DNA of 54,782 nucleotides, taken from contig NZ_JAEINN010000019.1 in assembly GCF_016342405.1 (NCBI RefSeq), positions 1 to 54,782 on the forward strand. Direction: 5' to 3'. The stretch comes from Maridesulfovibrio ferrireducens (GTDB taxonomy: Bacteria > Desulfobacterota > Desulfovibrionia > Desulfovibrionales > Desulfovibrionaceae). Under the pieces are notes generated by a model, which saw only the letters and a list, made by a program, of their open reading frames with translations, had not been told where the DNA came from and did no database searches. Positions within the stretch are counted from its first letter, which is position 1. Every line of letters begins with the position of its first letter. Positions 8,446 through 17,612 of this stretch are shown one piece after another. The translations under genes and the position numbers were made by a program.

Positions 8446-8453
8446 ATTTTACT

Positions 8454-8529
<76 letters not shown>

Positions 8530-8574
8530 ACCACCGGGATTCTTAGTATATCGACTGTTATTTATCGTCAAGCT

Positions 8575-9498
8575 TTACAATACATTCCACAGAGTTTCTG
8601 CCATGGGTTGATACTCTTCTTCCTGTGCTTTAATATCCAGATAAACTAATCCGAGTGGAGCGATGCGGGCATCCGGCATTTCGGCAAGCTCGCGCGTATC
8701 AATAGTCACGAAATAGCGTTTACAACTATCGCAAACGTCAATTCGCTCAGTCTTGCGCTCTTCGGACTGGAAATATTTAAGTTTCTTATAGTCTTCACTT
8801 TCACACCACGGGCAAATATTGCGTTTAATGCGCCACTGATGATCACAACAGGAACAATGCATCCAACGCTGTCCGCCATGTCCTGCCATATATTCTGCAT
8901 TTTCCGTCAGCTTTTTCTTAAGCAATGACATATCCGGAAAAGAACCGCAGATCGGACAATAGCCCTTATCCCACTGCATTTTTTCAATCTTTAATGCGGC
9001 TTCATCCTTCATACGATTCATGAAAGGTTTCATTGCGAGTGACGCCAGCATCAATAATACAGAACCATCAAGGCTTAATTTTTTAGCCAAAATTTCGAAG
9101 AGCCCGTCATCGTCATTCCACACAGATCTTGCCAATTCATTAACTTCTTCTGTTCCCTGCAAAACATCTGTTATTGCGCTTATTTTATCTGAAAGAGCAG
9201 GCATTCCTTCTGCAACAGCCTTGCTGAACAACCAAAAAATTTCTGAATAATATTGTTCAAAATCAGGCATATCCATATCGGCCAAAAGCGACACCCCCTG
9301 CTCAAAACGCAAGGCATCAGCTTCCGGGAGAATAAAATTATTCCATTTTACTAAAAGATTGCATCCATCTTCATGCGCCGTTGCAATCGGACCGAATGCG
9401 TCAAAAATATTTTCCAAAGCGGGAGTCTGCTCACGTAAAGCAAGGAGTCCAGTTCGAACATCGCGCTGACTGGAAGAAGGGGATTGTATATTATTCAT
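8575..9498 (-). CDS. fdhE: Formate dehydrogenase accessory protein FdhE
   Basis: A 307-residue cytoplasmic maturation factor for molybdenum/tungsten formate dehydrogenases. The C-terminal half holds the family hallmark of four zinc/iron-binding CxxC pairs: CPICG, CSCC, CPWC and CDSC. The N-terminal half is the helical region typical of FdhE. It is the last gene of the leftward fdh operon. A stable hairpin sits between fdhB and fdhE, which may lower expression of this catalytic-amount factor relative to the enzyme subunits. Confidence 0.95.
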   Translation of the reverse strand: MNNIQSPSSSQRDVRTGLLALREQTPALENIFDAFGPIATAHEDGCNLLVKWNNFILPEADALRFEQGVSLLADMDMPDFEQYYSEIFWLFSKAVAEGMPALSDKISAITDVLQGTEEVNELARSVWNDDDGLFEILAKKLSLDGSVLLMLASLAMKPFMNRMKDEAALKIEKMQWDKGYCPICGSFPDMSLLKKKLTENAEYMAGHGGQRWMHCSCCDHQWRIKRNICPWCESEDYKKLKYFQSEERKTERIDVCDSCKRYFVTIDTRELAEMPDARIAPLGLVYLDIKAQEEEYQPMAETLWNVL

Positions 9499-9521
9499 GG
9501 AGATCTGCTCCTGCTTTAAAA

Positions 9522-9547
9522 CGAGGCCCGGATAAATCCGGGCCTCG
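9522..9547 (-). terminator. Intra-operon hairpin between fdhB and fdhE
   Basis: A perfect 11-bp stem (CGAGGCCCGGA with TCCGGGCCTCG, four-base loop), followed on the minus strand by only four T. It is placed just after the fdhB stop. It is more likely an attenuator or 3'-end protector than a full terminator. Confidence 0.6.
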
Positions 9548-9561
9548 GGTTATAAGTGCAA

Positions 9562-10296
9562 CTATCCGAAGATACGTTTTGCGGGTTTAGTAATGCCAGC
9601 AAGAAAATTCTTGCGTGACATTGGCTGCCCTACGCCTGAATTGTCGGCGGTCACGTATTCATAATACAGTTCAGGTTTGTCCATAACCAGATAGATTACG
9701 TTCACCTCATCTGCATCAACCACTTCAGCTCTGGGATATTCTTTTTTTACTTTAGCAAGAGTTTTTTCAGCCAAAGCAACCATCTCAGAACGTTCACCGA
9801 AGTTCATAGTTCCGGTTGGACAAGTTTTGACACAAACAGGAACAAGACCTGCTTGCTGACGGTCAATGCACATATCACATTTAACCAGCATTCCGGTGCC
9901 TGTGTTATGGCGCGGAACATTGTAAGGACAAGCTTCGGCAATTTCTTCACACTCATCTGATTTCAATTTCTTGCAAAGATCAGTGTAGAGAATAGCTCCA
10001 GTTTTTTTGTCCTGAATTACCGCACCTTCCACATAACTGTCAGCAACCTCTTTACAAGGGGCATCAAGACAGTGGCGGCACTGATCGGGGAAGAAAAACC
10101 ACTCGATCTTGCCATCTATGCGGTGTTCACTGAAACGCACCACTTTATAAGTAAAAGGATTCAAATCAGGTGGATTCTGATGTGAACCACGTTGTTTTGT
10201 TTCTGTCGCAGGTAGATCGTGCCATTCCTTACAGGCTATCTGGCAACCGCGACAAGCCGTACATCTCGATGTATCGACAAAGAATGCTTTAGGCAT
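9562..10296 (-). CDS. fdhB: Formate dehydrogenase beta subunit, 4 x [4Fe-4S]
   Basis: A 244-residue ferredoxin-like electron-transfer subunit that passes electrons from FdhA to periplasmic cytochromes c. The cysteine groups appear in the usual order: CTACRGCQIAC near residue 15, CRHCLDAPC, CEEIAEACPY, and CDMCIDRQQAG followed by CVKTCPTG. There is no membrane helix at the C-terminus, so the enzyme is the soluble FdhAB form found in Desulfovibrio rather than the membrane FdnGHI type. It lacks a signal peptide of its own and would be carried out with FdhA by the Tat system. The gap to fdhA is 47 bp. Confidence 0.95.
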   Translation of the reverse strand: MPKAFFVDTSRCTACRGCQIACKEWHDLPATETKQRGSHQNPPDLNPFTYKVVRFSEHRIDGKIEWFFFPDQCRHCLDAPCKEVADSYVEGAVIQDKKTGAILYTDLCKKLKSDECEEIAEACPYNVPRHNTGTGMLVKCDMCIDRQQAGLVPVCVKTCPTGTMNFGERSEMVALAEKTLAKVKKEYPRAEVVDADEVNVIYLVMDKPELYYEYVTADNSGVGQPMSRKNFLAGITKPAKRIFG

Positions 10297-10343
10297 TTTT
10301 TACTCCCTATCGGACGGGTCTACTGACCCGGCTTAGTTGCGAA

Positions 10344-13300
10344 TTACTCAAGTTCTGTGACTTTATCCGCTTTGCGGACGTTCACAAGACTGGCCTTATA
10401 CTCAGGAATAGTCGTATTTGGATCACCTACTGCCGGAGTCAGACGGTTGGTTGCGTCACCGACTCCTTTAGTTGTCCAACCAAAGCAAAACGGCATACCC
10501 ACTTCGTGGATAATTTTGCCCTTAATTTTGAATGGAGTCATACGAACGGTAACCATCGCAATTGCTTCAACTTTGCCACGAATACTTTCAACGATAACAG
10601 CATCACCGTTGGCAATACCTTTTTCCTTGGCAAGTTCGAGGCTCATTTCAACATAAAGCTGAGGTTCTGCTTCCAAAAGCGCAGGGATGTTACGGGTTTC
10701 ACCGCCACCACACCAATGCTCGGTCATACTGTAAGTGGTGAGAACAATCGGGAATCGTTTATCACCGGGTTCTGCAAGCTTATCTAGGTCACTCTTAACG
10801 CTCTTGTAGCATGGACTGCTTAGCTGCTTGGAGAATGGATGACTCGTAATCGGAGTTTCCACCGGCTCATAATGATCAGGGAAAGGACCGTCTTGGAGAC
10901 CGGGACCATAAAGCTGACCATGCCCTTCTTTGCGCATGATAAACGGATAACGTCCTTTGCCTGTTGCATTCGGTGGCCATCCACCATCAGGGACATCCCC
11001 TTCCCAGCCTTTGCCGTTCCATTCAATAACAGCTTTCTGAGGCGCCCAAGGCTTACCGTTTGCATCCACAGATGCACGGTTATAGAGAATACGACGGTTA
11101 ACAGGCCAGCACCATGCGAAGTTCGGGAAAAGACCAATCTTGGCCTGCATTGGAGTCTGTGCCAAACTGCGGCGTTTCGCCTTGTTACCATCTTCTTCAG
11201 TATAACTTCCGGCATACAGCCAGTTCATGCTGGATGTTGATCCATCATCACCAAGAGCAACAAATGAAGGAACCTGCTGCCCCTTTTTGTATTTCTTGCC
11301 TTTGAAGTTTACATCCTTAGTGAATCTACCGTTAATTCTCTGAGCTACATCTTCAGCGTCATAGAAAGAAGGCCAGTCGAGAGTCAGAATAGGTTCTGGA
11401 TATGCACCATTTTTAGTGCTGTATAATTCACGGACGCGGTTAATAATATCCACGTACATGTTACCCATGCTTCTGCTCTGCCCCATAGGTTTGCAAGCTT
11501 CATAATGCCACAGCAGCCAGCGGCCGCTGTTACTGATGGAACCTGCTTTTTCTGCGCGCTGAGCGGAAGGCAGAAGGAAGACTTCGGTCTTATTCTTAAG
11601 AGGGTCGACTCCCGGACGATGCCAGTTATCGGAGGTCTCAGTGTGATGCAGTTCACCAACAACCAGCCAGTCCAGATTATCAAGACCTTTGCGTGATTTA
11701 TTGGCATTAGGAGTACTCTGAGCAGGATTAGTTCCGAAAACAAAACCACCGCGAATTTCACCTTTATACATACGGTCAAATAGGAAGATATATGAATAAT
11801 CTACGCCGTCATCAGCTTTAGGCAGCATCTTATAGCCAAAGCCATTTTTAGCCGTAGCATTGTCGCCACGCCAAGACTTAAGCAAGCTAGCCATATATTT
11901 AGGTTTATGCTGCCACCAGTTCGCACTTTCAGGATCATGACTTACAGGTGTGGTTGCCTTGGTATATGCATCAAAGCTAGGCATACTAGCTTTAGGCACA
12001 GGCAGGTATCCAGGCAGAATGTGCCACAGAATACAGTGGTCGGTGGAACCCTGAACATTAGGTTCACCGCGCAAAGCATTAATACCACCACCGGCAACAC
12101 CTATATTACCAAGAAGAAGCTGGAGCATCGCGCTGGTACGAATGTTCTGTACACCAACAGTATGATGAGTCCAGCCCAAAGCATACATTATGGTTCCGGC
12201 TTTATCTTTCTGACCTGTAGCGGCAAAAGTCTTATAAACCTTAAGAAGGTTCTCTTTGCTTACGCCTGTTGTCTTGGAAACGTTATCAAGTGAATAGCGG
12301 GAGTAATGCTTCTTAAGCATCTGGAATACACAACGAGGATCTTTCAAAGAAGGATCACGTTTAGGTACACCCTTATCGTCAAGCTCGAAAGCCCACTTGG
12401 ACTTATCATATGTGCGAGTTTTGGCATCGTATCCAGAAAACAGTCCATCTTTGAACTTGTAATCTTTACCTACGATAAAAGCAGCATTGGTATAGTTCGC
12501 AACATACTCTTTAAAATAGAGTTTGTTGGAAAGAACGTAATTAATCATACCACCCATGAACGGAATATCCGTTCCTGAACGGAGAGGGACATGAAAATCA
12601 CTTCTAGCGGATGTACGGGAGAATTTGGGGTCCACATGCATAACAGTGGCGCCTTTATCTTTGGCCCGTAAAACCCATTTAAAGGAAATTGGATGATGTT
12701 CAGCAGCATTACTACCAATAATCATGATAGAATCTGCATTTTCAATATCACACCAATGGTTTGTCATCGCACCGCGCCCGAACGACTCTGCCAGAGCCGC
12801 AACTGTTGCGCTGTGTCAGATCCTTGCCTGATGATCGAAATGCACCAGGCCCAGTCCGCGCACGCCCTGATGGACTAATGCACATTCTTCGTTATCCATC
12901 TGCGAGGAACCGAGATGAAAAATGGATTCAACGCGATTAACTTCCTGTCCTTTAGCATTATGAGTTTTAAAATCAGCATCGCGAGTTTTTTTAACATTCT
13001 TCGCAATACGATCAATAACCCAATCCCACTCTTTTTCTACCCATTTATCACTGTAAGGAGCGCGATATTTAGGTTTCTGTAATCTGTGGGTACTATTGTG
13101 CATGGAGAGCATTGCTGCCCCTTTTGCACAGAGTGCGCCTTCACTGACCGGATAATCAGGATCGCCTTCGGTGCTGACAATTTTACCGTCTTTTACATGA
13201 GCGATAAAATGACAACTGACTGCACAGAATGGACAGATGGAGATGACTTCCTGAGCCCCCTCAATCTTGAGTCCGGCGGCATAGGCCTGAACCGGAGAAA

Positions 13301-13382
13301 GATCGAGTCCCATCTGACCCAAACCGATGCTTGCCACGCCTATTCCGGCAAGCTTCATAAAGCCGCGCCGTGAAATATTCAT
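10344..13382 (-). CDS. fdhA: Formate dehydrogenase alpha subunit, selenocysteine at residue 189
   Basis: Catalytic Mo/W-bis-MGD subunit, 1012 residues if the in-frame TGA at 12816-12818 is read as selenocysteine. The context QARI-U-HSATVAALA is the conserved active-site motif of formate dehydrogenases, and the same frame runs on for 800 residues to a clean end, so this is a readthrough gene and not two genes. The N-terminus has a Tat signal (SRRGFMK), and Cys50, Cys53, Cys57 and Cys85 bind the [4Fe-4S] cluster. The ribosome site AGGAGGT precedes the ATG. It is transcribed with the ModE-like and MoeA-like genes upstream and with fdhB and fdhE downstream. It is likely periplasmic. Confidence 0.96.
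12780..12818 (-). promoter_or_regulatory. Selenocysteine codon and probable SECIS hairpin
   Basis: The TGA codon is followed on the minus strand by CACAGCGCAACAGTTGCGGCT and then CTGGCAGAG. This can fold with a TGC/GCA top stem around a GGCTCTG loop, resembling the GGUCUG loop of the E. coli fdh elements. I folded it by eye, so the exact stem is uncertain; the position directly after the UGA is as expected for bacteria. Confidence 0.55.
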
Positions 13383-13523
13383 GGAGTACCTCCTAGTTTT
13401 TACCGGACAGAGAGCGGCCTAGACTGCTTTTAGCCCGATATTTGTGTTTATTCTCACACTAAAGAAGATATCAAGAAAAAAGTCAATGATTCCAATGTGT
13501 TAAAATAAACACATATCAAGACG
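13383..13523 (-). promoter_or_regulatory. Probable internal promoter/operator region before fdhA
   Basis: A 141-bp gap between the ModE-like gene and fdhA. It holds a perfect 7-bp inverted repeat with a six-base spacer (ATGTGTT, AAAATA, AACACAT at 13495-13514) and a second weaker dyad with GTGT/ACAC arms near 13445-13460. A TTGACT at 13481-13486 with a weak -10 TTTAGT seventeen bases on could be a promoter. The binding protein is unknown. Confidence 0.45.
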
Positions 13524-13943
13524 TCAAGATTCTCCGAAACTTTTTGAGCGCCATGGAAAAATTTCATCGGCCCGTAAACGGGCATCGCATTCTACCTTCC
13601 TGAACCATTCAAAATATTTGTCACGTACAAGCCGCCCTGCATCCGTTAAACGATAACCGCTGCGCTTGCTGCCGACCCGCTCAATAAGCTGAAAACCAAG
13701 AACCTGCTCGGTCTGCTTAATTTTCCCCCACGCGGCTCTATACGACATTCCCATAGCCTCGGAAGCTTTTTTCAAAGAACCGCATTTCTCGATCTGATCG
13801 AGAAGAAGTAAGCGCCCATAGCCAAAAAAAACTCCTTCCCCACCTTCAAGCCAAAGATGGAGGCGGATTGTGGGACTATGAGAGTCTATTGCCGGTTGAT
13901 CATTTAAATAATCAAATTGTGGGTTGGAGGTGACTTCTTGCAT
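13524..13943 (-). CDS. ModE N-terminal-like winged-helix regulator without a molybdate-binding domain
   Basis: A 139-residue DNA-binding protein. The core (about residues 40-120) matches the LysR-type winged helix of ModE: GRLLLLDQIEKCGSLKKASEAMGMSYRAAWGKIKQTEQ, then a wing with GSKRSGYRLTDAGR. ModE proteins carry two C-terminal TOBE domains for molybdate; here the chain ends after the DNA-binding domain. The start at 13943 is chosen for AAGGAG six bases upstream, placed directly after the stop of the MoeA-like gene. It may sense metal through a partner or act as a constitutive DNA-binding factor for the fdh operon. TunR, which has TOBE domains, is encoded 3 kb away. Confidence 0.8.
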   Translation of the reverse strand: MQEVTSNPQFDYLNDQPAIDSHSPTIRLHLWLEGGEGVFFGYGRLLLLDQIEKCGSLKKASEAMGMSYRAAWGKIKQTEQVLGFQLIERVGSKRSGYRLTDAGRLVRDKYFEWFRKVECDARLRADEIFPWRSKSFGES

Positions 13944-13953
13944 TTCATTCTCC

Positions 13954-15642
13954 TTATTTCCCAAATGGACATTTAGGAAACGTACAGGTCTTGCATTCCA
14001 TACAATATCCGCCATCAGCAAATGCGGCGAGATCTTTGCGGGTTAAGGTCTGTCCGGCCAACACGCGAGGAAGAACAAGATCAAGACTGGTGCTCTTAAA
14101 GAACAATGCACAAGCAGGAACACCTATAATCTGAACATCACCTGCGCGGGCAAGCAACAACATAGTTCCCGGCAGAACCGGGGCTCCATAAAGAAGATCT
14201 GTTACGCCGGCGTCCACCAGTCCATGTCGTGTCACATCATCGGGATCTACTGACATTCCGGCTGTGGTGATAATCAAATCACAGCCCTCGTCCATAAGAG
14301 ACTTGGCTGCGTCGCGAATACAGTCCCGGCTGTCCGGTCCAATCACGGTGCGAACTACTTCACTGCCCAGAGCCTGAACTTTGGCAGTAATAATTGCTTC
14401 GAATTTATCCTCAATCAGCCCGCTAAAAACTTCATCTCCGGTAATAAGCAATCCGACTTTAGCTTTACGCAGTGGAGCAATTTTAAATAAGGGATCGCCA
14501 TTCAATGAAGAAACAGCTTTGGAAAAATTATTTCGGGATAAATAAAGAGGAATAGCTCTGGTTCCCGCAAAACGAGTACCTTTTTTTACAAGAGACCCAC
14601 TTTTTCGAGCCGCGACCATGACATCAGGTACTAAATTAAATCGATTCATCATTTCAAGATCAGTAACGAGAAGACCATCTTGCTCCGCCACCAAAGTGAC
14701 CTTACCTTCTCGCGGAAGACCAGCCTGAATGACTCCTTCTCCCGCCATGATACGTCCAAAGGTTTCAGCAACTTCATTTTCATGAACCCACTCACCATCG
14801 GGAATATCACCTTCATCTACATAAATATGATTTTTGCCGATAAGCTGTAACCGACAGACATCTCCGGCACTGAAATTATGATCTTTAAAGAACTCAGGCC
14901 CTTTGCTTTTACCAGGGACAATACGCGTCATGTCATGAACGGCTGTTTTACCCACAGCTTCACTGAGAGGAACAGATTTAAGGCCATGAGGCAGGTTATC
15001 AACTATTAAATTACGACTGGACTTCCGTTCAAGATATGGCCCTTCTCCCTGACAGGTCCGGCAGATAGCACCGAAGGATCCGGGATAAGCATCTCCACAA
15101 AGAGGACAAGTAGTTATGCCGCCCTTACTGCGATGACCCATAACTTCGGGCTTCATCTGAATTGTTTCCAGCGAACATAAGGAAGCTCCCGCCTGACGAA
15201 TTTCAGATTGCAGTCTTTCAGTATCCTGCTCTTTTTTAGGCTTTAACTTATAGAACCATGATTTAACTTCAGGCCAAGCATCAAGTTTAGTGGGGTCAAC
15301 CCGAATACGGATGCCTTTGCCAGTATATTTGTCGTAGAGTGAAAGAGCATAAACGCCGAGATTTTTGATCTTGAGCCAGCCGTTACCGACACTGCAAAAA
15401 GTAAGCATCTGCACGGCATCCGGCAAACACCATGACGTTTCGCTAACGGCATCAAATATAGTTCCCTCAGGAAGATGCTTACGAGCTTCTTCCATCATAT
15501 ACCCACCAAGCATCAGTCCCGGGGCGGGATATCCATGAAACCTCCGAGCGGCTTCAAAGAACTCTTCGTAGGTATAAGACCCAATAGAATCATCATGTGA
15601 GGGGATGTCTGTTTTTAATGTTACGGCGGCTTCAAGGTTCAT
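13954..15642 (-). CDS. FmdE-MoeA fusion, molybdenum cofactor handling protein
   Basis: A 562-residue protein joining three parts. Residues about 15-165 are an FmdE-type domain (FHGYPAPGLMLGGYM, then SETSWCLPDAVQMLT). A zinc ribbon follows (CPLCG and CRTC). From about 210 to the end is a MoeA/molybdopterin-binding region with the MoaB/Mog-like fold (LLITGDEVFSG, then TTAGMSVDPDDVTR). The tail has four cysteines, CMECKTCTFPKCPFGK. The start at 15642 has GGAG six bases upstream; an ATG at 15654 lies inside a long palindrome. As first gene of the fdh operon it probably inserts or sorts Mo/W for FdhA. The gene at 22360 is a paralogue of its C-terminal part. Confidence 0.85.
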   Translation of the reverse strand: MNLEAAVTLKTDIPSHDDSIGSYTYEEFFEAARRFHGYPAPGLMLGGYMMEEARKHLPEGTIFDAVSETSWCLPDAVQMLTFCSVGNGWLKIKNLGVYALSLYDKYTGKGIRIRVDPTKLDAWPEVKSWFYKLKPKKEQDTERLQSEIRQAGASLCSLETIQMKPEVMGHRSKGGITTCPLCGDAYPGSFGAICRTCQGEGPYLERKSSRNLIVDNLPHGLKSVPLSEAVGKTAVHDMTRIVPGKSKGPEFFKDHNFSAGDVCRLQLIGKNHIYVDEGDIPDGEWVHENEVAETFGRIMAGEGVIQAGLPREGKVTLVAEQDGLLVTDLEMMNRFNLVPDVMVAARKSGSLVKKGTRFAGTRAIPLYLSRNNFSKAVSSLNGDPLFKIAPLRKAKVGLLITGDEVFSGLIEDKFEAIITAKVQALGSEVVRTVIGPDSRDCIRDAAKSLMDEGCDLIITTAGMSVDPDDVTRHGLVDAGVTDLLYGAPVLPGTMLLLARAGDVQIIGVPACALFFKSTSLDLVLPRVLAGQTLTRKDLAAFADGGYCMECKTCTFPKCPFGK

Positions 15643-15651
15643 GCTGTTCTC

Positions 15652-15713
15652 CATAGATAAACTTTATTATGTCAAGATGGACATAATAAAGTTTATCTAT
15701 GACAAATCGTCAA
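15652..15713 (-). promoter_or_regulatory. Promoter and long perfect palindromic operator of the fdh operon
   Basis: Arms of 22 bp (15652-15673 and 15680-15701) are perfectly complementary around a six-base spacer. The inner core is TATTATGTC-N6-GACATAATA on the minus strand. A -35 TTGACG (15708-15713) and a -10 TTTATT (15685-15690), 17 bp apart, overlap the palindrome, so a bound repressor would block the promoter. The six-base spacer recalls tyrosine-recombinase core sites such as dif, which fits TunR, a regulator with a recombinase-like DNA-binding domain. A shorter copy lies at 22231-22246. Confidence 0.7.
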
Positions 15714-15776
15714 TGAAGGTGCCTATTGCTCTTAGTTTGGAACTAATAACCGGATAATATATTATTTATAAGCAAA

Positions 15777-15813
15777 AAAATGCCCCTTACAGAATATCTG
15801 CAAGGGGCATTTT
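15777..15813 (-). terminator. Intrinsic terminator of tpx
   Basis: TGCCCCTT pairs with AAGGGGCA, with an inner CAG/CTG pair, and is followed on the minus strand by a run of T. It is 20 bp beyond the tpx stop. Confidence 0.85.
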
Positions 15814-15832
15814 GAATTGATTCTGATTTTAT

Positions 15833-16348
15833 CTAAACGAGTTTCGTAGCGGCAGCGAGGGCTGCGTCGTAATCAGGTTCTTCTGTGATTTCTTTCAAGT
15901 ACTGAACATATTCAACCACACCGTTTTTACCAACAACAAACACAGCCCTGCTGAGCAGACGCAATTCTTTAATCAACACGCCATACCCTTCACCGAAAGA
16001 TGCGTCTTTATGATCGGAGAGAGTTTTAACAGCCTCAACTCCGGCGGCTCCGCACCAGCGCGCCTGTGCAAATGGCAGGTCCATGCTGAGAGTCAGGATT
16101 GCAATATCATCACTCAGCTTTGCAGCTTCATTATTGAATCTGCGGGTTTCCATATCGCACACAGGAGTATCAAGCGATGGAACAGCGCTGAGTATCAGCA
16201 CTTTGCCTTTATAATCAGCAAGAGTTTTGGGAGCCAAACCGTTATCAGTCACGCTGAAATCAGACGCCTTGTCTCCAACTTTAACTTCAGCCCCGATAAG
16301 GGTGAGAGGATTGCCTTGAAAAGTTATTACTCCGGTTCTTTCACTCAT
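15833..16348 (-). CDS. tpx: Thiol peroxidase (Tpx, atypical 2-Cys peroxiredoxin)
   Basis: A 171-residue peroxiredoxin reducing hydrogen peroxide and alkyl peroxides with thioredoxin. Peroxidatic Cys64 lies in PSLDTPVCD, and resolving Cys99 in RWCGAAG, spaced as in bacterial Tpx. The length is normal. It is a single-gene unit with its own terminator, between the fdh operon and tunR, with no obvious functional tie to either beyond protection of oxygen-sensitive metabolism. Confidence 0.96.
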   Translation of the reverse strand: MSERTGVITFQGNPLTLIGAEVKVGDKASDFSVTDNGLAPKTLADYKGKVLILSAVPSLDTPVCDMETRRFNNEAAKLSDDIAILTLSMDLPFAQARWCGAAGVEAVKTLSDHKDASFGEGYGVLIKELRLLSRAVFVVGKNGVVEYVQYLKEITEEPDYDAALAAATKLV

Positions 16349-16431
16349 GATGTATTCTCCATTGTTTGTTTTAATTTCTACTCAAAATACCATAGCTCAT
16401 AAACTGCGGCAACGGGCAATTATAATTTAAG

Positions 16432-17478
16432 CTAAACTACATGTAAAACAATGGACAAAGCTTTAAAACTAAATTCCACCTTATTCCCCTTCTTTATTCC
16501 CTCTTCTTCAATGCTCCATGACTCGACAAGCGCACATAATCTTGTACCGGATTCTGTTTCACCGGAAACTTCGGCAAGTATTTCAGTCTTTTTTATTTCT
16601 GTAACTGTCGCACTAATGCAGTTTCTAGCGCTTGAGTTTTGACCTTCCGATAGCGGACGTACCGCCACAAGCGGTGCTTTAATTGTTGCGGAAACAGGAA
16701 CACCCACTTCAAGATCAAGTTTATACAAACTCTCAAGAGTAATAACAGAACTGATACAGCTACCTTCGGCTGTCTCAAACTCCACATCAGCAAGAATTCC
16801 ATCACGCCGGATCTGCGTGACATGGCCTATAAAGGTATTACGCGCGCTAGTTTTTAATGAAGACTCTTCAAGTGCCATACGCCGGACAATATTTTGCACA
16901 TCCCCTTCAGGCCAATCCTGATAAACCGCTGACAGATCTGCAGAAGACTGCCCCAGTACTTTACGCATCACCCCGAGCGGCACCCCGTTTCTGAGCAATT
17001 CCACAGCACGCGAGCGGCGAAGCACGCTTGGAGAACCCAGTTCACGGGGAATATTACAAGCCTCGGCCCTGTCATAAAAAATACGCCGCACATAACCCGG
17101 ATCAAGGTGAAAAATATGCCCCTCAAGCCCCATACCCATGGGTCCTTCTATGAGAGCTTTGAGCTCGCGGCAGACGTTCTGCGGAAGAGGAACCTCGCGT
17201 TTGTTTTTCCCCACTCCCAGTAAGACAGTCGCACGCCCGAAATTAAAACTTTTGCTTTCATCCATTTTCAGGATTTCACCAAGTTTTGCTCCGGTATGAC
17301 GCAAAGTCAAAAACAGACAAAAGACTCGTGTCCGTGACCGTAACCGATCAGCCCTACCGGCCTCATCCCGCCATAAACGATAACCGGATTCTAAATAATC
17401 AAGCATCCGGGTATCAAGATGTTTTATATTTTCGGGCACATCAAAGAATTTAAACGGAGCCAGTTTGCCTGATTTCAC
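16432..17478 (-). CDS. tunR: TunR-type tungstate/molybdate-responsive regulator
   Basis: Regulator with a tyrosine-recombinase-like N-terminal domain and two C-terminal TOBE (Mop) domains (about 225-285 and 290-348), the architecture described as TunR in sulfate reducers. The recombinase catalytic set is degraded: Lys in TGAKLGE where Arg is expected, Ser in SVLRR where His is expected, and Gln in LGQSS; Tyr remains in AVYQDW. It should therefore bind DNA without cutting. I use the GTG at 17478 (AAGGA seven bases upstream, 348 residues); the longer frame from 17568 would run through a palindromic operator. It is divergent from the mod operon, which it probably represses when oxyanion is plentiful. 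Confidence 0.9.
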   Translation of the reverse strand: MKSGKLAPFKFFDVPENIKHLDTRMLDYLESGYRLWRDEAGRADRLRSRTRVFCLFLTLRHTGAKLGEILKMDESKSFNFGRATVLLGVGKNKREVPLPQNVCRELKALIEGPMGMGLEGHIFHLDPGYVRRIFYDRAEACNIPRELGSPSVLRRSRAVELLRNGVPLGVMRKVLGQSSADLSAVYQDWPEGDVQNIVRRMALEESSLKTSARNTFIGHVTQIRRDGILADVEFETAEGSCISSVITLESLYKLDLEVGVPVSATIKAPLVAVRPLSEGQNSSARNCISATVTEIKKTEILAEVSGETESGTRLCALVESWSIEEEGIKKGNKVEFSFKALSIVLHVV

Positions 17479-17497
17479 GGAATATTCCTTCGTAGAA

Positions 17498-17521
17498 TCA
17501 CGTTTTTTATAATTAACGTGA
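17498..17521. promoter_or_regulatory. Palindrome in the tunR-modA intergenic region
   Basis: TCACGTT and AACGTGA are perfect 7-bp arms around a ten-base AT-rich spacer that itself contains TTATAA. It lies 20 bp upstream of the chosen tunR start and about 90 bp before modA, well placed to control both directions. A plausible autoregulatory TunR or other operator site; the sequence differs from the TATGTC-N6-GACATA sites elsewhere in the window. Confidence 0.5.
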
Positions 17522-17612
17522 CTGCATTGTTTCTTGCTGTTGATCTGAATAAGTATGAGATCGATCAATAATAGTAATCTGATATAATCACAATAAAATT
17601 GGAGATTTTACA

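Larger units (their letters stand above)
1..8453. mobile_element. Integrative mobilizable element, right-hand part
   Basis: The stretch from the left edge to the 3' end of tRNA-Thr holds a relaxase module, MobC, a candidate oriT, a primase-polymerase, an excisionase-sized HTH protein and AT-rich unknown genes. It then changes abruptly to ordinary metabolic genes at the tRNA. The tRNA lies on the minus strand with its 3' end facing the element, the usual tRNA 3'-end integration geometry. No integrase and no second tRNA fragment lie in the window, so the other end and probably the recombinase gene are further left. The boundary is inferred from context, not from a seen pair of att repeats. Confidence 0.7.

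Noticed and set aside
12816-13382. Short protein ending in QARI, apparently a truncated formate dehydrogenase pseudogene
   Set aside because: The stop is TGA at the selenocysteine position and the same frame continues as the rest of FdhA.
16432-17568. Phage-type integrase for the mobile element
   Set aside because: Catalytic residues are lost, two TOBE domains follow, and it sits divergent to a molybdate operon 8 kb beyond the tRNA boundary. It is TunR.
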